DNA from: Polytrichum commune
Lineage: Eukaryota > Streptophyta > Polytrichopsida > Polytrichales > Polytrichaceae
DNA: 64,000 nucleotides
Direction: 5' to 3'
Assembly (NCBI GenBank): GCA_950295325.1
Contig: OX485804.1
Span: 46,624,001-46,688,000 of the forward strand
Shown here: in pieces, positions 48,939 to 61,954 of the stretch
Layout of the letters: each line of letters begins with the position of its first letter
Position numbering within the stretch: the stretch's first letter is position 1
Position numbers and translations under genes: made by a program
The notes under the pieces: generated by a model
What the model was told of the DNA's origin: nothing
The model's input: only the letters and a program-made list of their open reading frames with translations
Database searches by the model: none

Positions 48939-49053
48939 ATGAAATCGCTGAAGGAGCAATGAAACCCCAGGCTCCCATTCGCTTTTTTGTTCCGTTTCGC
49001 AGGTCAATGAACCTTATATGATAACTTTTGTTTTGCTTGCTACCAAGTTATAA

Positions 49054-49541
49054 GGACCACTTCACACACGAGACTGAGAGCCCGTGACCCCTACACTTCA
49101 AGCACTCTCATTGGTGGAAAAGGCGGAGACGGTCTAAGTTCGCTTCACACTACGCTTGAGGGACCAACGGAGTATGTCAATGCAAGCATGGATGTAAAGT
49201 CTACATGGATTCCCACGTGGCATCAAATGGATCATGTTTCATGGTCACTTGGACTATTCTCAAAAACCATTTCTTGGAGGTAGGCCTAACACAAAACCAA
49301 GAGACCATGGCACTCCAAACGCTCGCAACCATTGATTTATTTTATAATGTGTGAGGACCCGCATGAATAGAAATTCATTGAAATAGCATTTAGTTGAGGG
49401 CGCGGTCACATATGACTTTCACACTACACTTGAGGGTTTGTGACCACAGTACATGACTTTGGAGGTGTCTTGGGACGGCCTTTGGTCACTTTCTTTTGGG
49501 CTCTCACAATTTCATGGTCATGGCTCTGTGTGAAGTAGCCC
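49054..49541. mobile_element. TIR element H with TAA duplication
   Basis: 488 bp. Left end GGACCACTTCACACACGAG, right end the complement of GGGCTACTTCACACAGAGCC. TAA at 49051-49053 and 49542-49544. The 3 bp TWA duplication and GGG.C ends fit a PIF/Harbinger-type MITE. A diverged relative is at 39403-39894. Confidence 0.72.
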
Positions 49542-49909
49542 TAAGGTATGTGGGTGTAGTCCTAAGATTTGTAACTTACTCAAGACTACCCTAAATATGA
49601 TGTTTAATGTCATATGGTATTTATGTCACTATGGGAACTTTACGGATGACACTTCTTATGAATAAGTGAACAATAGTGTCATGGAGGACAAATGAGTTCA
49701 TCCATTGGCCAAAAACCTACCTTCTCTTGTTAGTTACTCTTCTCTTGGTTCCGCCTCCACCCTAAGGACTTATTGCTTAACCATTCTATTAGGGTGGTTT
49801 GACAATGAAGAGTGCTCACTCCCATAGAATCTTCCAACCACAAGCAAGTTTCGAATATATGATTCACCATACTATTTATTATTGTTGTTAGTTCCCATGT
49901 AGATTGCAT

Positions 49910-49980
49910 GCCCACCAAATTATAGTGGAAATGTAGATTCCACCTAGTGGCATCTACATTTCCACTATAATTTGGTGGGC
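49910..49980. repeat. Perfect 29 bp inverted repeat with 13 base loop
   Basis: Left arm 49910-49938 (GCCCACCAAATTATAGTGG...) and right arm 49952-49980 pair without mismatch. The loop CCAC-CTA-GTGG extends the stem, and outside the arms CCATGTAG.TTGC-like sequence continues to pair imperfectly. RNA from either strand would fold into a strong hairpin. Confidence 0.92.
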
Positions 49981-50362
49981 GAGTTGCCTACATGGTCACT
50001 AACCCTTACCCATATTCTTTAATTGACTCTCACACCATTACCTCAATGCATTGTCTTCAACATTGCCATGTATTGTCTAGTTCTAAGGCATCAAAACATA
50101 AAGTGGCGCTAATCCGGCATCACTTTCCCACCAAATGTTGACAGTCTGCACTGAAGACAATACTCCTCCTACTTTGGGAAATTGATCTTCAAGCTTGGGT
50201 CCAATTTTGAATTTGAATATATATTCCATTGACAGATGTTTTGGAACTATGCAAGAGGGCGTGCATCAAAATTTGGGAGGGTTATGATCCTATTAATTAA
50301 TTTCCACTATATCTTTCATGTAAAGTTCATATGAAAATCTTTGTCTACTTATAAAGGTAGAC

Positions 50363-50665
50363 ATGCCTATTGATTACTTAACTTAATCGGACACCTATAT
50401 TTGAGTGGTATGTGATTAGGTCTGGCCCCAAGAACAGATTTCAAAAAGACATATGTTTAAAAAAGATTGGACTACATGCTCAAAATATGATAACCATTTT
50501 AGACTCAATAATTAACATAATTGGGGGGGGGGGTATGACCATTAAATGAGAATTTTCACTTTGAAAATGAATGAGATATTCATACAAGCTCTAAAAATTA
50601 AGAGGTAAGTGGTTACGACCTTGATTTGGATTTCCTCATCATCTCATACTAAGGTAAATAAGGCT
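50363..50665 (+). repeat. Dispersed repeat family A, long copy
   Basis: Reads AGACATGCCTATTGATTAC, GGACACCTATATTTGAGTGG, AAAAGATTGGACTACATGC, CTCAAAATATGATAACCATT and GATTTGGATTTCCTCATCAT, aligned with 45388-45705. Confidence 0.7.
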
Positions 50666-52034
50666 AATTTAGTTAGCTTCCTTTATTGGACACCTATTTT
50701 TGGCTCCTAATTGGCGGTATAGTCACTTTAATTAGTGGGTGAGTAACACATGGTGATTTAGTTGCCACCTTGATGATATTTGGGTTAGTCACCTTTGCAA
50801 AAGTCAGACTACACCCACCATCCCCCATAATAGGATTGCTATCCACAAGTTCAGACACACTTTATTTTTGTGTCGGAGTTGGCAAATTATCATGCAGCAT
50901 GTGGCTACGAGGTGCTGACCAACTTGTATTGTGGGTATTCTAAATTGAAAAGACAATTTGGCAACATTTTCGATTGCAAGTAGTAGCCCAAAATTTGCTA
51001 GGGGCATCGAAGACACATTTGCATGTTAGCAGTGCTCAAAGCCTGTAAGGGTATGTGGCAATGATGTCAATGGCCATGCTAGTGTAAAATTCTATTCATA
51101 AATGCTTATGTGCTAACTTAAGTTTATAGGGTATCAATTTCTAACTTCATAGTAGTTTGTATGCAGTGTGTATTTTTGACAAGTTTCCTTTGACATTCAA
51201 CTTCAAATTCAAAGTGTCACGTGATGTTTTTTGAAAAGAAAAAGAAATGTCAATTGATATCTAGATTTTCTTTTAAAACATCAATGTCACATGTCTAGTA
51301 AGATGTGTCATTTCATTTTCGAACATGTCGATTTTAGACTTGATGATTTTAAACTTGCAAAAAACTTTGTCAAAAATACACACTGCTTGTATGGCACACA
51401 CAAGGCTGCCAACTCAAAATAACGTCACTTCCAATAGAATATTATTGAAAACTTCATCTTATGTCCAAAGTTTTGTTCTTATTTATTTGGAATATGGAAA
51501 GTCCGAAGTGTGTAGGTCAAGAATACTTGTCAGAGGCTCATATGATATCGCATGAACTGTATAATGGTGGCTTGCCACTTTTAACAGTTAAGGTTGTAAG
51601 TGCTTCTACCTTGCAGGTATTTGTGCATTACAGACAGTAAACAAATTGATAAGGTTGGGCAAGAATCATATCAAACTTATGTGCCCAACATTGAAGTATA
51701 TCTTGGACGTGCCCAAGTTGTAAAAATCGTTTGATCACTATATACAGCTCATGTGAATATATACTGCTCAAACCATTCAACTTGATGAATGAAAATCTGC
51801 ATTTCTGCCCAACTTATGTACATACAAAAAAAGCATACATTCCGAGATTGTTATCCAGACCACTAATGAGTTTGAATAGAAGGTAGAAAGTGACGATTGT
51901 ATTGGGACTCATCATCCACTAAAACAAAGTCCCAATCCGAATTGGACATGCTTTGTGCAAGTTCCAAAGGCAGGCAGCACAAGTAAGAAAGTTAAGGGCT
52001 TAAGCAGCGGAACATTGCAAATTTCTCTACCTAC

Positions 52035-55000
52035 TTACAGCTGCTGTGCTGGAGAGTAGCCAGAATACCCACTGTGTCCCATTGAAAAGTCAGGTACCAA
52101 TGGATAGCCCATATGCGTGTCCAATCCATTCCTTACATTGTTGTTTCCAGCCGGAATACCTGCACTCGTTATGGGCCAATAGTGAGATGCCACCCCATCC
52201 AGGTGACCACTATGCTGGCTGTGCAGTCGGCCCAACGGTTGATGTGAGAATGACGAGGTCATTCGTCTGCTCTCCCTCAAGTTTAAACCATTGCCTTCTA
52301 CTCCATGCATGTGTGATCTGTCGTCATCTGACATTCTCCCTCGGTCACTACCATCCACTGCCACGCCATTCACCGCACCACCCCCATCGGAACGAAGCTG
52401 GCCGTACTGGTTGAGTTTGTGCATCTCTGGGTAACCAAACATTCGAAGATGATGGCCATTAAATGGAGTTGCCCCTGGATGCTGCAGCATTGCACTTAAT
52501 GCCATGCTAAAACTTTGATCATCCTCTAACAAGTCATTGATAATGTCCAGATGTGGAAACTCCTCTCCCATGATTCCTCCAGTATTCACAGACTCCATCA
52601 ATGAGGCCATTGTCGATGTGTGAATCACACCATTCAGGCCCCCATTTTCAGTTGGCAAGTTTTGATGGACAGAGTGGTGGTGGGTTGATGCCTGAGGATG
52701 CTGCTGGGTAGCATTCTCATTAAGGACTTGGGCATCCTGCTTATTATTCTGATCCATTATGTCCTCTGGAGATGAATGACGCTGTTGTTGCAACAAGGCT
52801 TGCTCCTCTTTCTGCTGTTGCTGTAGCTGCAACTGCTCTTGCTGCTGCTCCTGCTGCTTCTGTTGCAACATCTCAGGAGTCACCGTGCCAAAAGTGAAGC
52901 CAACAGGCGTTCGTCTAGCTCCTACAGATCCATAGCCGCTACTTATTTCCTGTTGAGGTAGACTATGTGTTGACGATGTTTCAGATGTACTTTGACCAGT
53001 TAAGGGTGAAACAGGTACTATCGTGGCCGAGGAAGATGCTACTGTCTCTACTTTCCCACCAAGCGTACTCTGCATGGATCCCTCTGCATGTTTAGAGATC
53101 TTTTGCGGAGTTGCCGATGGAGGAGAGGTTGTCAAGGGAGTAGTTGTGCTCGAAACTGCTTGAGCCGTACTCTGATGAGGGAGACCTTGCAATGTAGGCG
53201 TGTTAGTGTTAATATTAGTGCAAGCAGAGGTTGTGGCAGTCCCTAAAGCAGGCCCTGGACCTGCACCACCAAAACTTCCAGCCCCTGTCACAGAGTATGG
53301 GATGATGCCTGCTGAGCCTCTCATCTTCCCTGCAGCAGCATTTCTGTAAGAGGGTGTTACTGGAGGGCTATGATGTGTGTTTCCATTGCTGTGCACTCCT
53401 GGAGAAGTTTCTGGAGCCTGACCCAAACGTGCTGCAGCACTTAAGGAGCGAGACAAAGGTGGCTGACCTTGCAAAGTTGGGTTAGAAACCACAGCTCGTT
53501 GAGAGAACCCTGTCAAAGAAACTGACGCAGTAGTAGCTGCATAAGTTGCAGGTGATGTATCCTCAATACCAGAAGGTGTGCGGGAAAATGAGGAACTCCC
53601 AGTTGAGAATGGAGGTATTCCTACTCGAGGACCCCGGGATGCTTCATTGCCTCGACTTCTGGCCAAGGAAGGTGACTTTGCCCCATCCACCTTTCCTGTG
53701 TACAAACTGTAGCTATCACCAGAATTTCCAGCTTGAGACGGAAGCATTCCACCTGAAGGTGCTGTGCTCTCAATGGATGCTGATGTATGGCCATTCATAC
53801 TTGGCGCTGCTTTACTGCTTCCACTATGATGATCAGAGACTTTGGAAAGTCCATAAGTTTCAGCATCTTCTGTTTGAACAGGATTTTTTGAGGTGCCACT
53901 CCTAATTTCGTTTGCCTGGATTGTACTTGCAGCACCCATTGGACCTACCCTGGAGACACAAGTAGCATCTTCTGATAGACTCCGGCACTGAGAAGGGCGG
54001 TCTAGACCCATTTGATGCTGAAATAGGCTTACTTGTTCTTGGAGCATAACAACTTCCTCATCCTGCAACAAGGAAGTAGGGCAAACCAGCAACATAAAAT
54101 ACTTGCATTCTCAGTAAGGCCAACATGCCTTCACTTCAGACCTTACCAGAAAATCATGCAAATTCTTCCATTTAGAAGCTGAAGATAACCACAGAAGACT
54201 AACAATGTGCTGCCTAGATAGATAGCAGAAAGAGGGAAATCAAAACTATGGTAACTCTCATTTTTTCTTCTGGCAAACGTCAATAAAATAGTCTGACAAT
54301 AACTAGTCAAAAACTCTTTCATTGCAATAAAATGCACTACTATAGTTTAGATATATGAGATCCTAAATGTACCTTCTCAGAAAGACGTTGCTCCAGCCAT
54401 CGGACACGTTCCTTGAGAGACATGATGACAGTTTCTGCATCTAACCCTGCAAAACTGCTGCTACTGCTGGCTTCCCCGGGACCACTACGATCTTGAGCAC
54501 TGACACGCATGCCTTCAGCTTCAATGAATCGACCATCATTCTCATACGCTTCACTGTCTCCTCTACTTCGTGCTCTGCAATAAGAAGATATGAGGAAAGG
54601 TTGATCTATTTATATCTGTCTTCACACAAGTATAATACCTTTGGTGATTGGGAGGGGGATTAACCGACCATATTAATTGCAGAAACTAATACTGCTACCT
54701 TTGTTCCATACTTCTGAAGCACAGTTGCTTGATCTTCTTTAGACAGTCTCAACTCAAGCACGGGAGGTCACTTGAGGATGAAAAAACTGATATTATTTTG
54801 TATTGCAGGTTGTTAAGTGGCAATTTCAAGAGTCTAGGAACCACATAAATAATGCCTAATAGCATGTAGAAGTGGTGTACACACCTGCTGGACACTGCAT
54901 GATCATGTTCAGGTACACTTGGTCCTGAGTTGTATGACCCATTCATACAAGGCCTCACTGAAGGAAGAGAGTCAGTTGAGCAGGTGGAGGAACTGTCATC

Positions 55001-58000
55001 CAGCACAGAGGCATGATGCTTTCGTCCAATCCTACCATTTCGTGTTGAGCCCTCTTCAAGAAGTGCCCCACTAAATCCGGCAGCTTCCATGCCACTTTGA
55101 CCATAAGAGCCTTCTCTATCCCAGCTAGTTCGGTCCACATCACCATCCTCTGTTGCTGGACCCAAGGTGCCCACTATAACATTATCTACTGTATCTAAAC
55201 CACTTAGATCATCTTCTTCAACATCTGCAGGAGAATGTAAGAGGATATTTCTCTCTTTCAACAACCGTTCTTTAGCCCTAGACAGGTCAGATGGTCGTTG
55301 TCGGCTTTCTTGTTCCACCCGCACACGCTTCTCTTCAGCCTCTTTATCCTTTTCCTTGCGATCTTTCCTCCTTTGTTTTGCCTGCCAACATAGTCTTGCT
55401 TCATCAACATTCACATTCCTAATATCCCACTGACAGGAAGAATATCAAGTCTTAGGTTCAACCAAAATCAGTTCCTTTTACCCACTGCCTGGACTTGACC
55501 TGAATTCATGTGAGTCAGGGTGATTGTGCTCACTATACTCTAGGCCACACTACTAAGTTTAAATTCACACCAAACACATTGGGATAATACTGTAAGTGCA
55601 CACTATTTACCAACCCACGCTATATAACGTCAGAAGTCGATGTTATAGTTAAGGTGAATACTATTGAGTTACATATGGGAAGGAAATGGGTACATCACAG
55701 GGGCATGACAAGTGTAACTAGGATTGCAACATTTTCCAACGTGATGGTAAATACTGTGTGCCACACTATAGGACCGCTCAAGGCAACTCACACTGTATAT
55801 CTGCCCATAGTATACACCAAATCAGTGTCGTGGAATAGGTTTGAAAAGAGTATGAAAAATTGAATTCAATAAAATGTCATGTTGTTGACAAAAGAATCTT
55901 ATTAGCTACAAGCTCCACATGATAAGCTAGTCTGCCGTACTGGTTGAAGGAGGTAGATTACTACTCTCTAAGTAGCACAACCCCAAGGTACAAATCAGTT
56001 ATATATGTTTATTCACGTTGGTTGTGTATATTTTTAAAGTCCAATCATTGGATAAGTGCACGCAAATTAGCTTTTATCACTTAGCTGCCCTGGTTTCCAG
56101 AATGGTCCTTCATGCCTTACTACCATTGGTTTCTCTTTTGTTAACTAAAATTGTTGCCAAAGTGAATCAGACTCTATACGAAGCCAGATTTAGAAAATCC
56201 ATAGCATAAGTCATAAGGTCAGAAATTCACAAATAACATTGTCAGTATTATTTACACTATTTAACAATAATAATTCTTTCATCGTAACATTCATAAGTAA
56301 GTTATTCTCAAAAATAATGCACAGAATCATATAGAAGAGCATAAAAAAGTCCATCTATGACATGAGCTTTTGACCTGCTTCTTCTTTGAGCGCTTCTCTT
56401 TTTCTGCTGCCTCCCGTTTAGCCCGAAGTTCAGTTTCAGCCTGCCCTGCAGCCTCTTCCTCCCGAATTAACTCCTCCTGCCTTCTTAGTGCCACTGCTTC
56501 CCTGTAGGCAACTTCTACACGATTTCTGCATGAAGGAACATAGGCTTCCCCTTAGTATGTAACTCAATTCCCAGAGATCCTGTTCGATGAACTAGGAACT
56601 GAACAGAGAAAAATGGTTCTACGAACAGTTCAGAACATATTTGGTATGCTGCAATGAAATACAGGTTCTACACAATGATGAACAACACAACTTCTCTCAA
56701 GAGTCATTAATCTGACTGCAATTACAAAGTTGAAAAGACAGATTGGTCAAAAAGGCATTATTCACATGTATTGTTTGGACAATATACGCTTTGACCAGAG
56801 CAGGAGTTCAACTTGCCCATCACTTACGTGTAGAGATGCGTAAGCACAAACATTTCAACAGTGCGTCTCCCAAGCTCTGTTAATCGACGTTCATCTTGCT
56901 CCACAGAATCTTTACCAAAATCATCTCCAGAGCTCCCATCCTGTAACAAAACATAGTAGGTGAGGAAATGAGCAATTCTGAAGCAAACTTGATTATCAAA
57001 CAGATATGGGAATACCAGACCAGAAGCCCCACATAACATGATCAAAGGTTGAAGTATATATCTATCCTGAATACATATTAGAGGAAAAGAATACATCAAG
57101 CTTAAAAAAAGCCATGACCTCTATACATATCGTAAAAACTACGCAAAGATGCTAAGTTTTGTGAGCAGTCACACTTCTTGTTTGATCCATGCAGAGACAG
57201 CAAGAATAAGAGCACATCCAAGACCTTAGTGCGATTTTGAGGTCCCTTGTCATCCTTGTAAGGTGGTAGCGTCTCTGACACTGCACGCTCGAGTAAACTT
57301 AGCACATCTCCAGTAAGCACAAAAGCGTCTTTGTCTACACACACTAAAGGATTGATAACTTCCTCCATGTCTACACCATTGCTGTTCCCTTTCTTACTCC
57401 GACTTCGATAATCAAGTGCCTTGCACCCACTGTAAAGTGCATCCATAACCAATGTTGATGTCACTTCCTTCTCATTAAAAAAGCGCTTGACTACAGCCTT
57501 CAAAATCACCTCCGTCTTCTCTCGTGCAAGGCGTCGACGAGTGCTATCTTCAACTGCTGACCAAAAAGCTCGGAAACTGCATTCAAAATATAGGTCAATT
57601 TAAATTCTCAAGCCTAGCACTTCAACCTCATTCCCAGCTGGCCTGCCAGACATAGAACCACGTACTGTCTTTCAAAGTTTTTAACAGATAAAAAATAGGA
57701 CACCAAGCAAGAATCATCAATCAAGTTCAGGACAGCTACTGCCACAGACTCTTTCACAATCCCCACCCTAGACCTCCTTACCTAGCCCATCGAGGTGCAT
57801 CTTCCATTAGCTTTCCCAACTTCTCTCGTTTCTCTTCCACAAAGCGACGACATATTCCTTCAACATTTGTCAAATAGACTCGAACGAGTTCCCTTCGATA
57901 CTGGCAATCCAAGCAGCGGAATGGGCGGTTAGGATTTTCTCTGCAAAAGCACCAAAAATATTACAAACTAAAATTTAACCATGTAACACACCACCACCTA

Positions 58001-61000
58001 ATGAGGCACATGACCTTGTCCTTTATGATCTGCAGCTGTTGTGCTTAGCTTCAATGAGTTGGTAAAACATAATAACATACCCCTAAAACTATAAATCTAC
58101 CAAAAGTGACTTCATGAGTTCAGCATCACACATTTAGTAATACATCTGCTACGAGACCTAACTATCAGTCACGTGAACTAAGACAAAGAATTTTTCTATG
58201 TCACTTGAAAAAAGATAAGAGATTTCTTTACTACAAGTACGAACACAAATTTCAAATATGAGACCATTAACTGACTCAAGCTTTGGCAGGTTCATAGAAT
58301 GACACAGACCTGATAACCTGGACTTGGGCTTTGATGACAAGAGTATCAGCAACTGTGAAACCATCCAGTACTTTGGAAAGCTCCATGAATTTCTTCCAAC
58401 CCCAATCATGTTCTTTCTTGCAAAACCGGTGTAGTGTGTCTGAAACCCTCCAACCAATACAATCACCAAAATAAAAATTCAGCAACTTAGAAAATTTTAC
58501 CATATATCCACCAATCACAGATCCAGTCTAGAGGTTCTTAATACTGTTAAACAAGCAGAGTAAACATAAACTACAAACCAAACCAAATAGCCCGTCAATA
58601 GCCAATCCCACAGGGACATTACACCTCAACAAATCTAGAAACCCCACATACCAGAATACTTCGACTTTTTTGGATCTTTGTTCACAACAGCGATGGTGAA
58701 CTGAGCGAAGTGGCTCCAACCTGTAGCAGAATGAGATGCCACACTTACTTGACTATGGTAGACTTTACACCATAATAAAGGAAGACGGGAAATCAGCAAA
58801 CAAATGTATTCTCATCTACAAAGTCATCCAATGTATCCTGTTGAAGAGGAAAAGAATGAACTACATAGCCATTACTGAAAGCATATGAAGTTAAATTTAA
58901 ATACCCGGCAAGAGCTTGTCATAATCCGCGACACACAGGAAAAGAGACAGATGGTTGCAAACATCACATCCCTGAGGATACACCAAGATGTACCTGAAAA
59001 AATAAGAACCCAAATGTTTGATGTCAACACCTATATCTCCTATAGTCTTTCTCAAATTCTAGTCATCGCACAGAAATTTGCGCATTGTTCTACACCAGAT
59101 TATACCTATCTTCTAATATATATGCAACTATTGTTCAAGGAAGACTGGAGGTGGAAAAATCTATTCAATAATCGAATACTCCACCAGTGCTACTTGTCGT
59201 ACACAGTCTCTAGAATTTCAGAAACAGGGACTGTATCCTTCAACTTACACACTGTGAGCACAATGTCTTGTACAACTCATGATATCCAAGTATAAGATTC
59301 ACACGTAAGTACAAACTGTACAACATAATATGAGCATCAAATGTCGTGGGCAATGCAAATCTAGCCAGAAAGATCAAGCAATCTATTATATCAAAGTTCA
59401 GGCACCAGTAAGCATACCACTTGTAGCCACCAACTTCAAAGACATTGCTGCGCAGTTCCCGCTTGCTGATCTCTGAGAAATTCTCTATCTTCCAAGTGAA
59501 CTTCCCATAAAGATCTGTGGGTTTGGGTCCTACATTTTGACACCCTCAAAGTGAGAATAGTTCCAGCCTCAATGGTTTCAGATTAAACAGATAGTGATAG
59601 CCAATATGATTGCCACCTTCCCTGCTCTGAAATAACAACTGGAATACAGCCTCCAAGTGTAAGAAATTTGATAACTTACAAAGTCACATTGTTGACTACT
59701 ATGGAATTAGATGATCTGCTGAAGTTGGTAAATTCACTTTGAAATTTATAAAGTGCCACCAAATTGGAAAATATCTATTGGAATGTTTGTGTATTAAATA
59801 AGAACTTCTGGCTACCACTGCACCCCAGAATTTCCAGCTTGAGTAGGCAATGGAACTAGTGACTTTTATTCAGCCTTCAATGCCAACTTGTGCAAGATCC
59901 CATTCAGTAATTGTATCCTGAAAGCTGAAGACCAATTCAAAGAGTGTTGCTCCATGGTGCACTTTGATGATGTTGATAATCTTGAAATTATTGTATTCAG
60001 AATAGAGTTTAACACAGTTCCTCAGAAGAATAAAGAGCTGATTACAATCATTCTTTCCAGCAACAAAATCTTTACTATGTCTCAAGTGATTCTGATAGAA
60101 TCATCCCAAAGTTCACATGGAACAATCCAATTCTCATATTATTCATATAGTAAGGAGGCCTTCCAAACTGTGCACCTTTCTAACACACCCTGCTGTATAG
60201 ACACTACTCTTGCCCAACATAAGGCTCTTGGCTATGACCTAAAATTCCAAATGGAACAAATCAACTTCTTTGGAATTTCGAATGACAACACATTGTCCCA
60301 CACATCTTAAATTTGTAAGCCATGTCCCTGATATAATTTGCTGAACACCAAAGTTGGTTCTTTTGGACTAACACATAGGTGGGTCATTCACATTTTTCAC
60401 TAAAATGACACTGTGTAACAACTCTTTAGTTGCACTCAAGCAATCAGTTTCATCAAGTCTCAACAGCCAATGATATAGCATTTTTTACATGGATGACCCA
60501 GTAAACTTTCAAACTAGAATCTCAAAAAGACTTCCTTCAGCGTGGCATCCCCCATTGACAGTAAATATCAACTCAAACCCACAAAGAAGTGCAACAATGT
60601 AGCGAACTTCTACCTAGAAGCTAAGTATTCACGCAATGTATTCACTTTATCCTTGACGACACCTGCCACTCGAGGAGGAAGGATGCATCATATGTGAAGT
60701 TATTGAGTAGACTGGGCTACATCGCACCTTCTGACACCATTAATTCCCAAACTATGATCCAACATTCTGCTTATAAACCATGCTTCCCCATATGGCATTT
60801 AAACATTCACCTGCTACAAGAGTTTAGGGCAGAAATTTTTTATTGTACTTCCAGAACGTCTCCCAAAAGGATATACAACCACGACAGAAAGAACTTGACA
60901 CACTTCATGTAACACATGTCGCCAGAGAACAACACCAACGACAAGTAGCATAATCAATTTGCCTTGATTGTCAGCCTTGATCGAAGGCTCAGAGTTTTCA

Positions 61001-61374
61001 AGCTCTATGAAGGCCACTGCCAGCACGGCAGAGAGAAACTAAAAGCTCTTTGTTAACGAAACCCTAATTTGTTCTTATGTTGTTTTCCGTTGCTATCTGC
61101 AAATACAAGTGAAAAGGGAACAGTGTTGAGGATCATAATACCTGTCATGGAAGAGGAATTGGATGCATCGTCGTCGTCATCTGTATCCCAATAAGCAGGC
61201 GACGTGGAAGGAGGCGAGGGTTCCATTTGTTCACTCCGCGACCGCCACTCCGCCACAGAAGAAGCATTATTATTGTCCGGCGACTGCATCAGCTTCGATA
61301 AGGACATCGCCATCGCATCCGTCGGCGGTTGTGCACTCCCCCCGACCAATGACTCTCCTCTTGAGTGACATGAA

Positions 61375-61379
<5 letters not shown>
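52035..61379 (-). CDS. TRAF1: TRAF1a/TRAF1b (MUSE13/14)-type MATH-domain protein
   Basis: Twelve exons with fully consistent phases: 61142-61379, 59418-59514, 58905-58993, 58652-58720, 58310-58439, 57782-57940, 57225-57576, 56828-56940, 56375-56525, 54885-55381, 54373-54574 and 52035-54062, for 1374 residues. Residues 1-79 end near YWDTDDDDD. The MATH domain spans about 80-208 (FTWKIENFSEISKRELRSN, YPQGCDVCNHLSLFLCVAD, KKEHDWGWKKFMELSK). Then RPFRCLDCQYRRELVRVYL and a helical region ending DERRLTELGRRTVEMFVL. A Lys/Glu-rich coiled coil follows at 416-500, LDDSSSTCSTDS, a second coiled coil (LKERVRWLEQRL, ~690), a Gln-rich stretch, and EFPHLDIINDLLEDDQ near residue 1200. Arabidopsis TRAF1a/1b are adaptors controlling turnover of NLR immune receptors and ATG6/ATG13 in autophagy, in the cytosol. 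It is longer than the ~1055-1075 residues of Arabidopsis because the Ser/Thr/Gln-rich last exon is larger. A 41 base GA tract abuts the ATG. Confidence 0.95.

Positions 61380-61420
<41 letters not shown>
61380..61420 (-). repeat. (GA)n tract directly 5' of the TRAF1-type start codon
   Basis: A pure 41 base CT run on the plus strand, GA in the mRNA sense, ending exactly at the base before the ATG at 61379. GA tracts in plant 5' leaders bind BPC/GAGA factors in DNA and can affect translation; neither effect is shown here. The tract is likely to be length-variable. Confidence 0.9.
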
Positions 61421-61423
<3 letters not shown>

Positions 61424-61954
61424 TCCTCTTTTTCCAGAAGAACCCGATGTAACCTAGGCCGTATGTAATGATGCCTCCTGCTATTGTTTCATGTGTGTAC
61501 CCTAAGTTAGCTTCTTCTTCTTCTTCCTAAACCCTCACTGCCTCCAATTCTCACCAATTCTCCTCCCCTCCACGCCCCCGACATCGCAGACTATTCGTTG
61601 TCAGTTGCGATGTTTCTACACTGTTTGCATGGAGGGCTTCTCCGCCATGGCCGCCGCGGGTTGCGATGCAGGCTGTGCAACCGGAAGGAAGAAGGGAGGG
61701 AGGGGGGGGCGATGGCGAAGCTTCGGAGAGCGGGCTAAAGACTCCCCCTCACATACACAGGGCATCGGTTGAAGCATGACGAACATTTGTCCGTCCGTCC
61801 ACCCACCAACGAAACGTGCTGTCAGCGAGCGTGGACGAACGGGCGGATAGACGGACGAATACGTTGACAGCCGGACGGACAAAGCCACCAGGTTCTTGAG
61901 TGACTCCGCTGCTGACAGGCTCTTGTTCACTTTCCATCGCTTAACTTATTAAGT
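61421..61954. other. TRAF1-type promoter region
   Basis: Sequence upstream of the minus-strand TRAF1-type gene, GC-rich with TTC repeats near 61506-61527 and GTCCGTCC/GGACGGAC words near 61787-61880. No coding region supported. Confidence 0.45.

Larger units (their letters stand above)
48939..52034. other. Intergenic DNA with several repeats
   Basis: Apart from the TIR element at 49054-49541, the hairpin at 49910-49980, a family D copy near 50095-50240 and family A at 50363-50665, it is AT-rich with no supported gene. A G11 run lies at 50523-50533. The part nearest 52035 is probably 3' UTR of the TRAF1-type gene. Confidence 0.5.

Noticed and set aside
59888-60310. 140-codon plus-strand open frame
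   Set aside because: It lies antisense in intron 1 of the TRAF1-type gene and shows no domain or motif.
60814-61026. Hydrophobic 70-codon minus-strand frame upstream of TRAF1 exon 2
   Set aside because: It looks membrane-like, but it is inside intron 1 where exon 1 already joins exon 2 in phase; chance is likelier.
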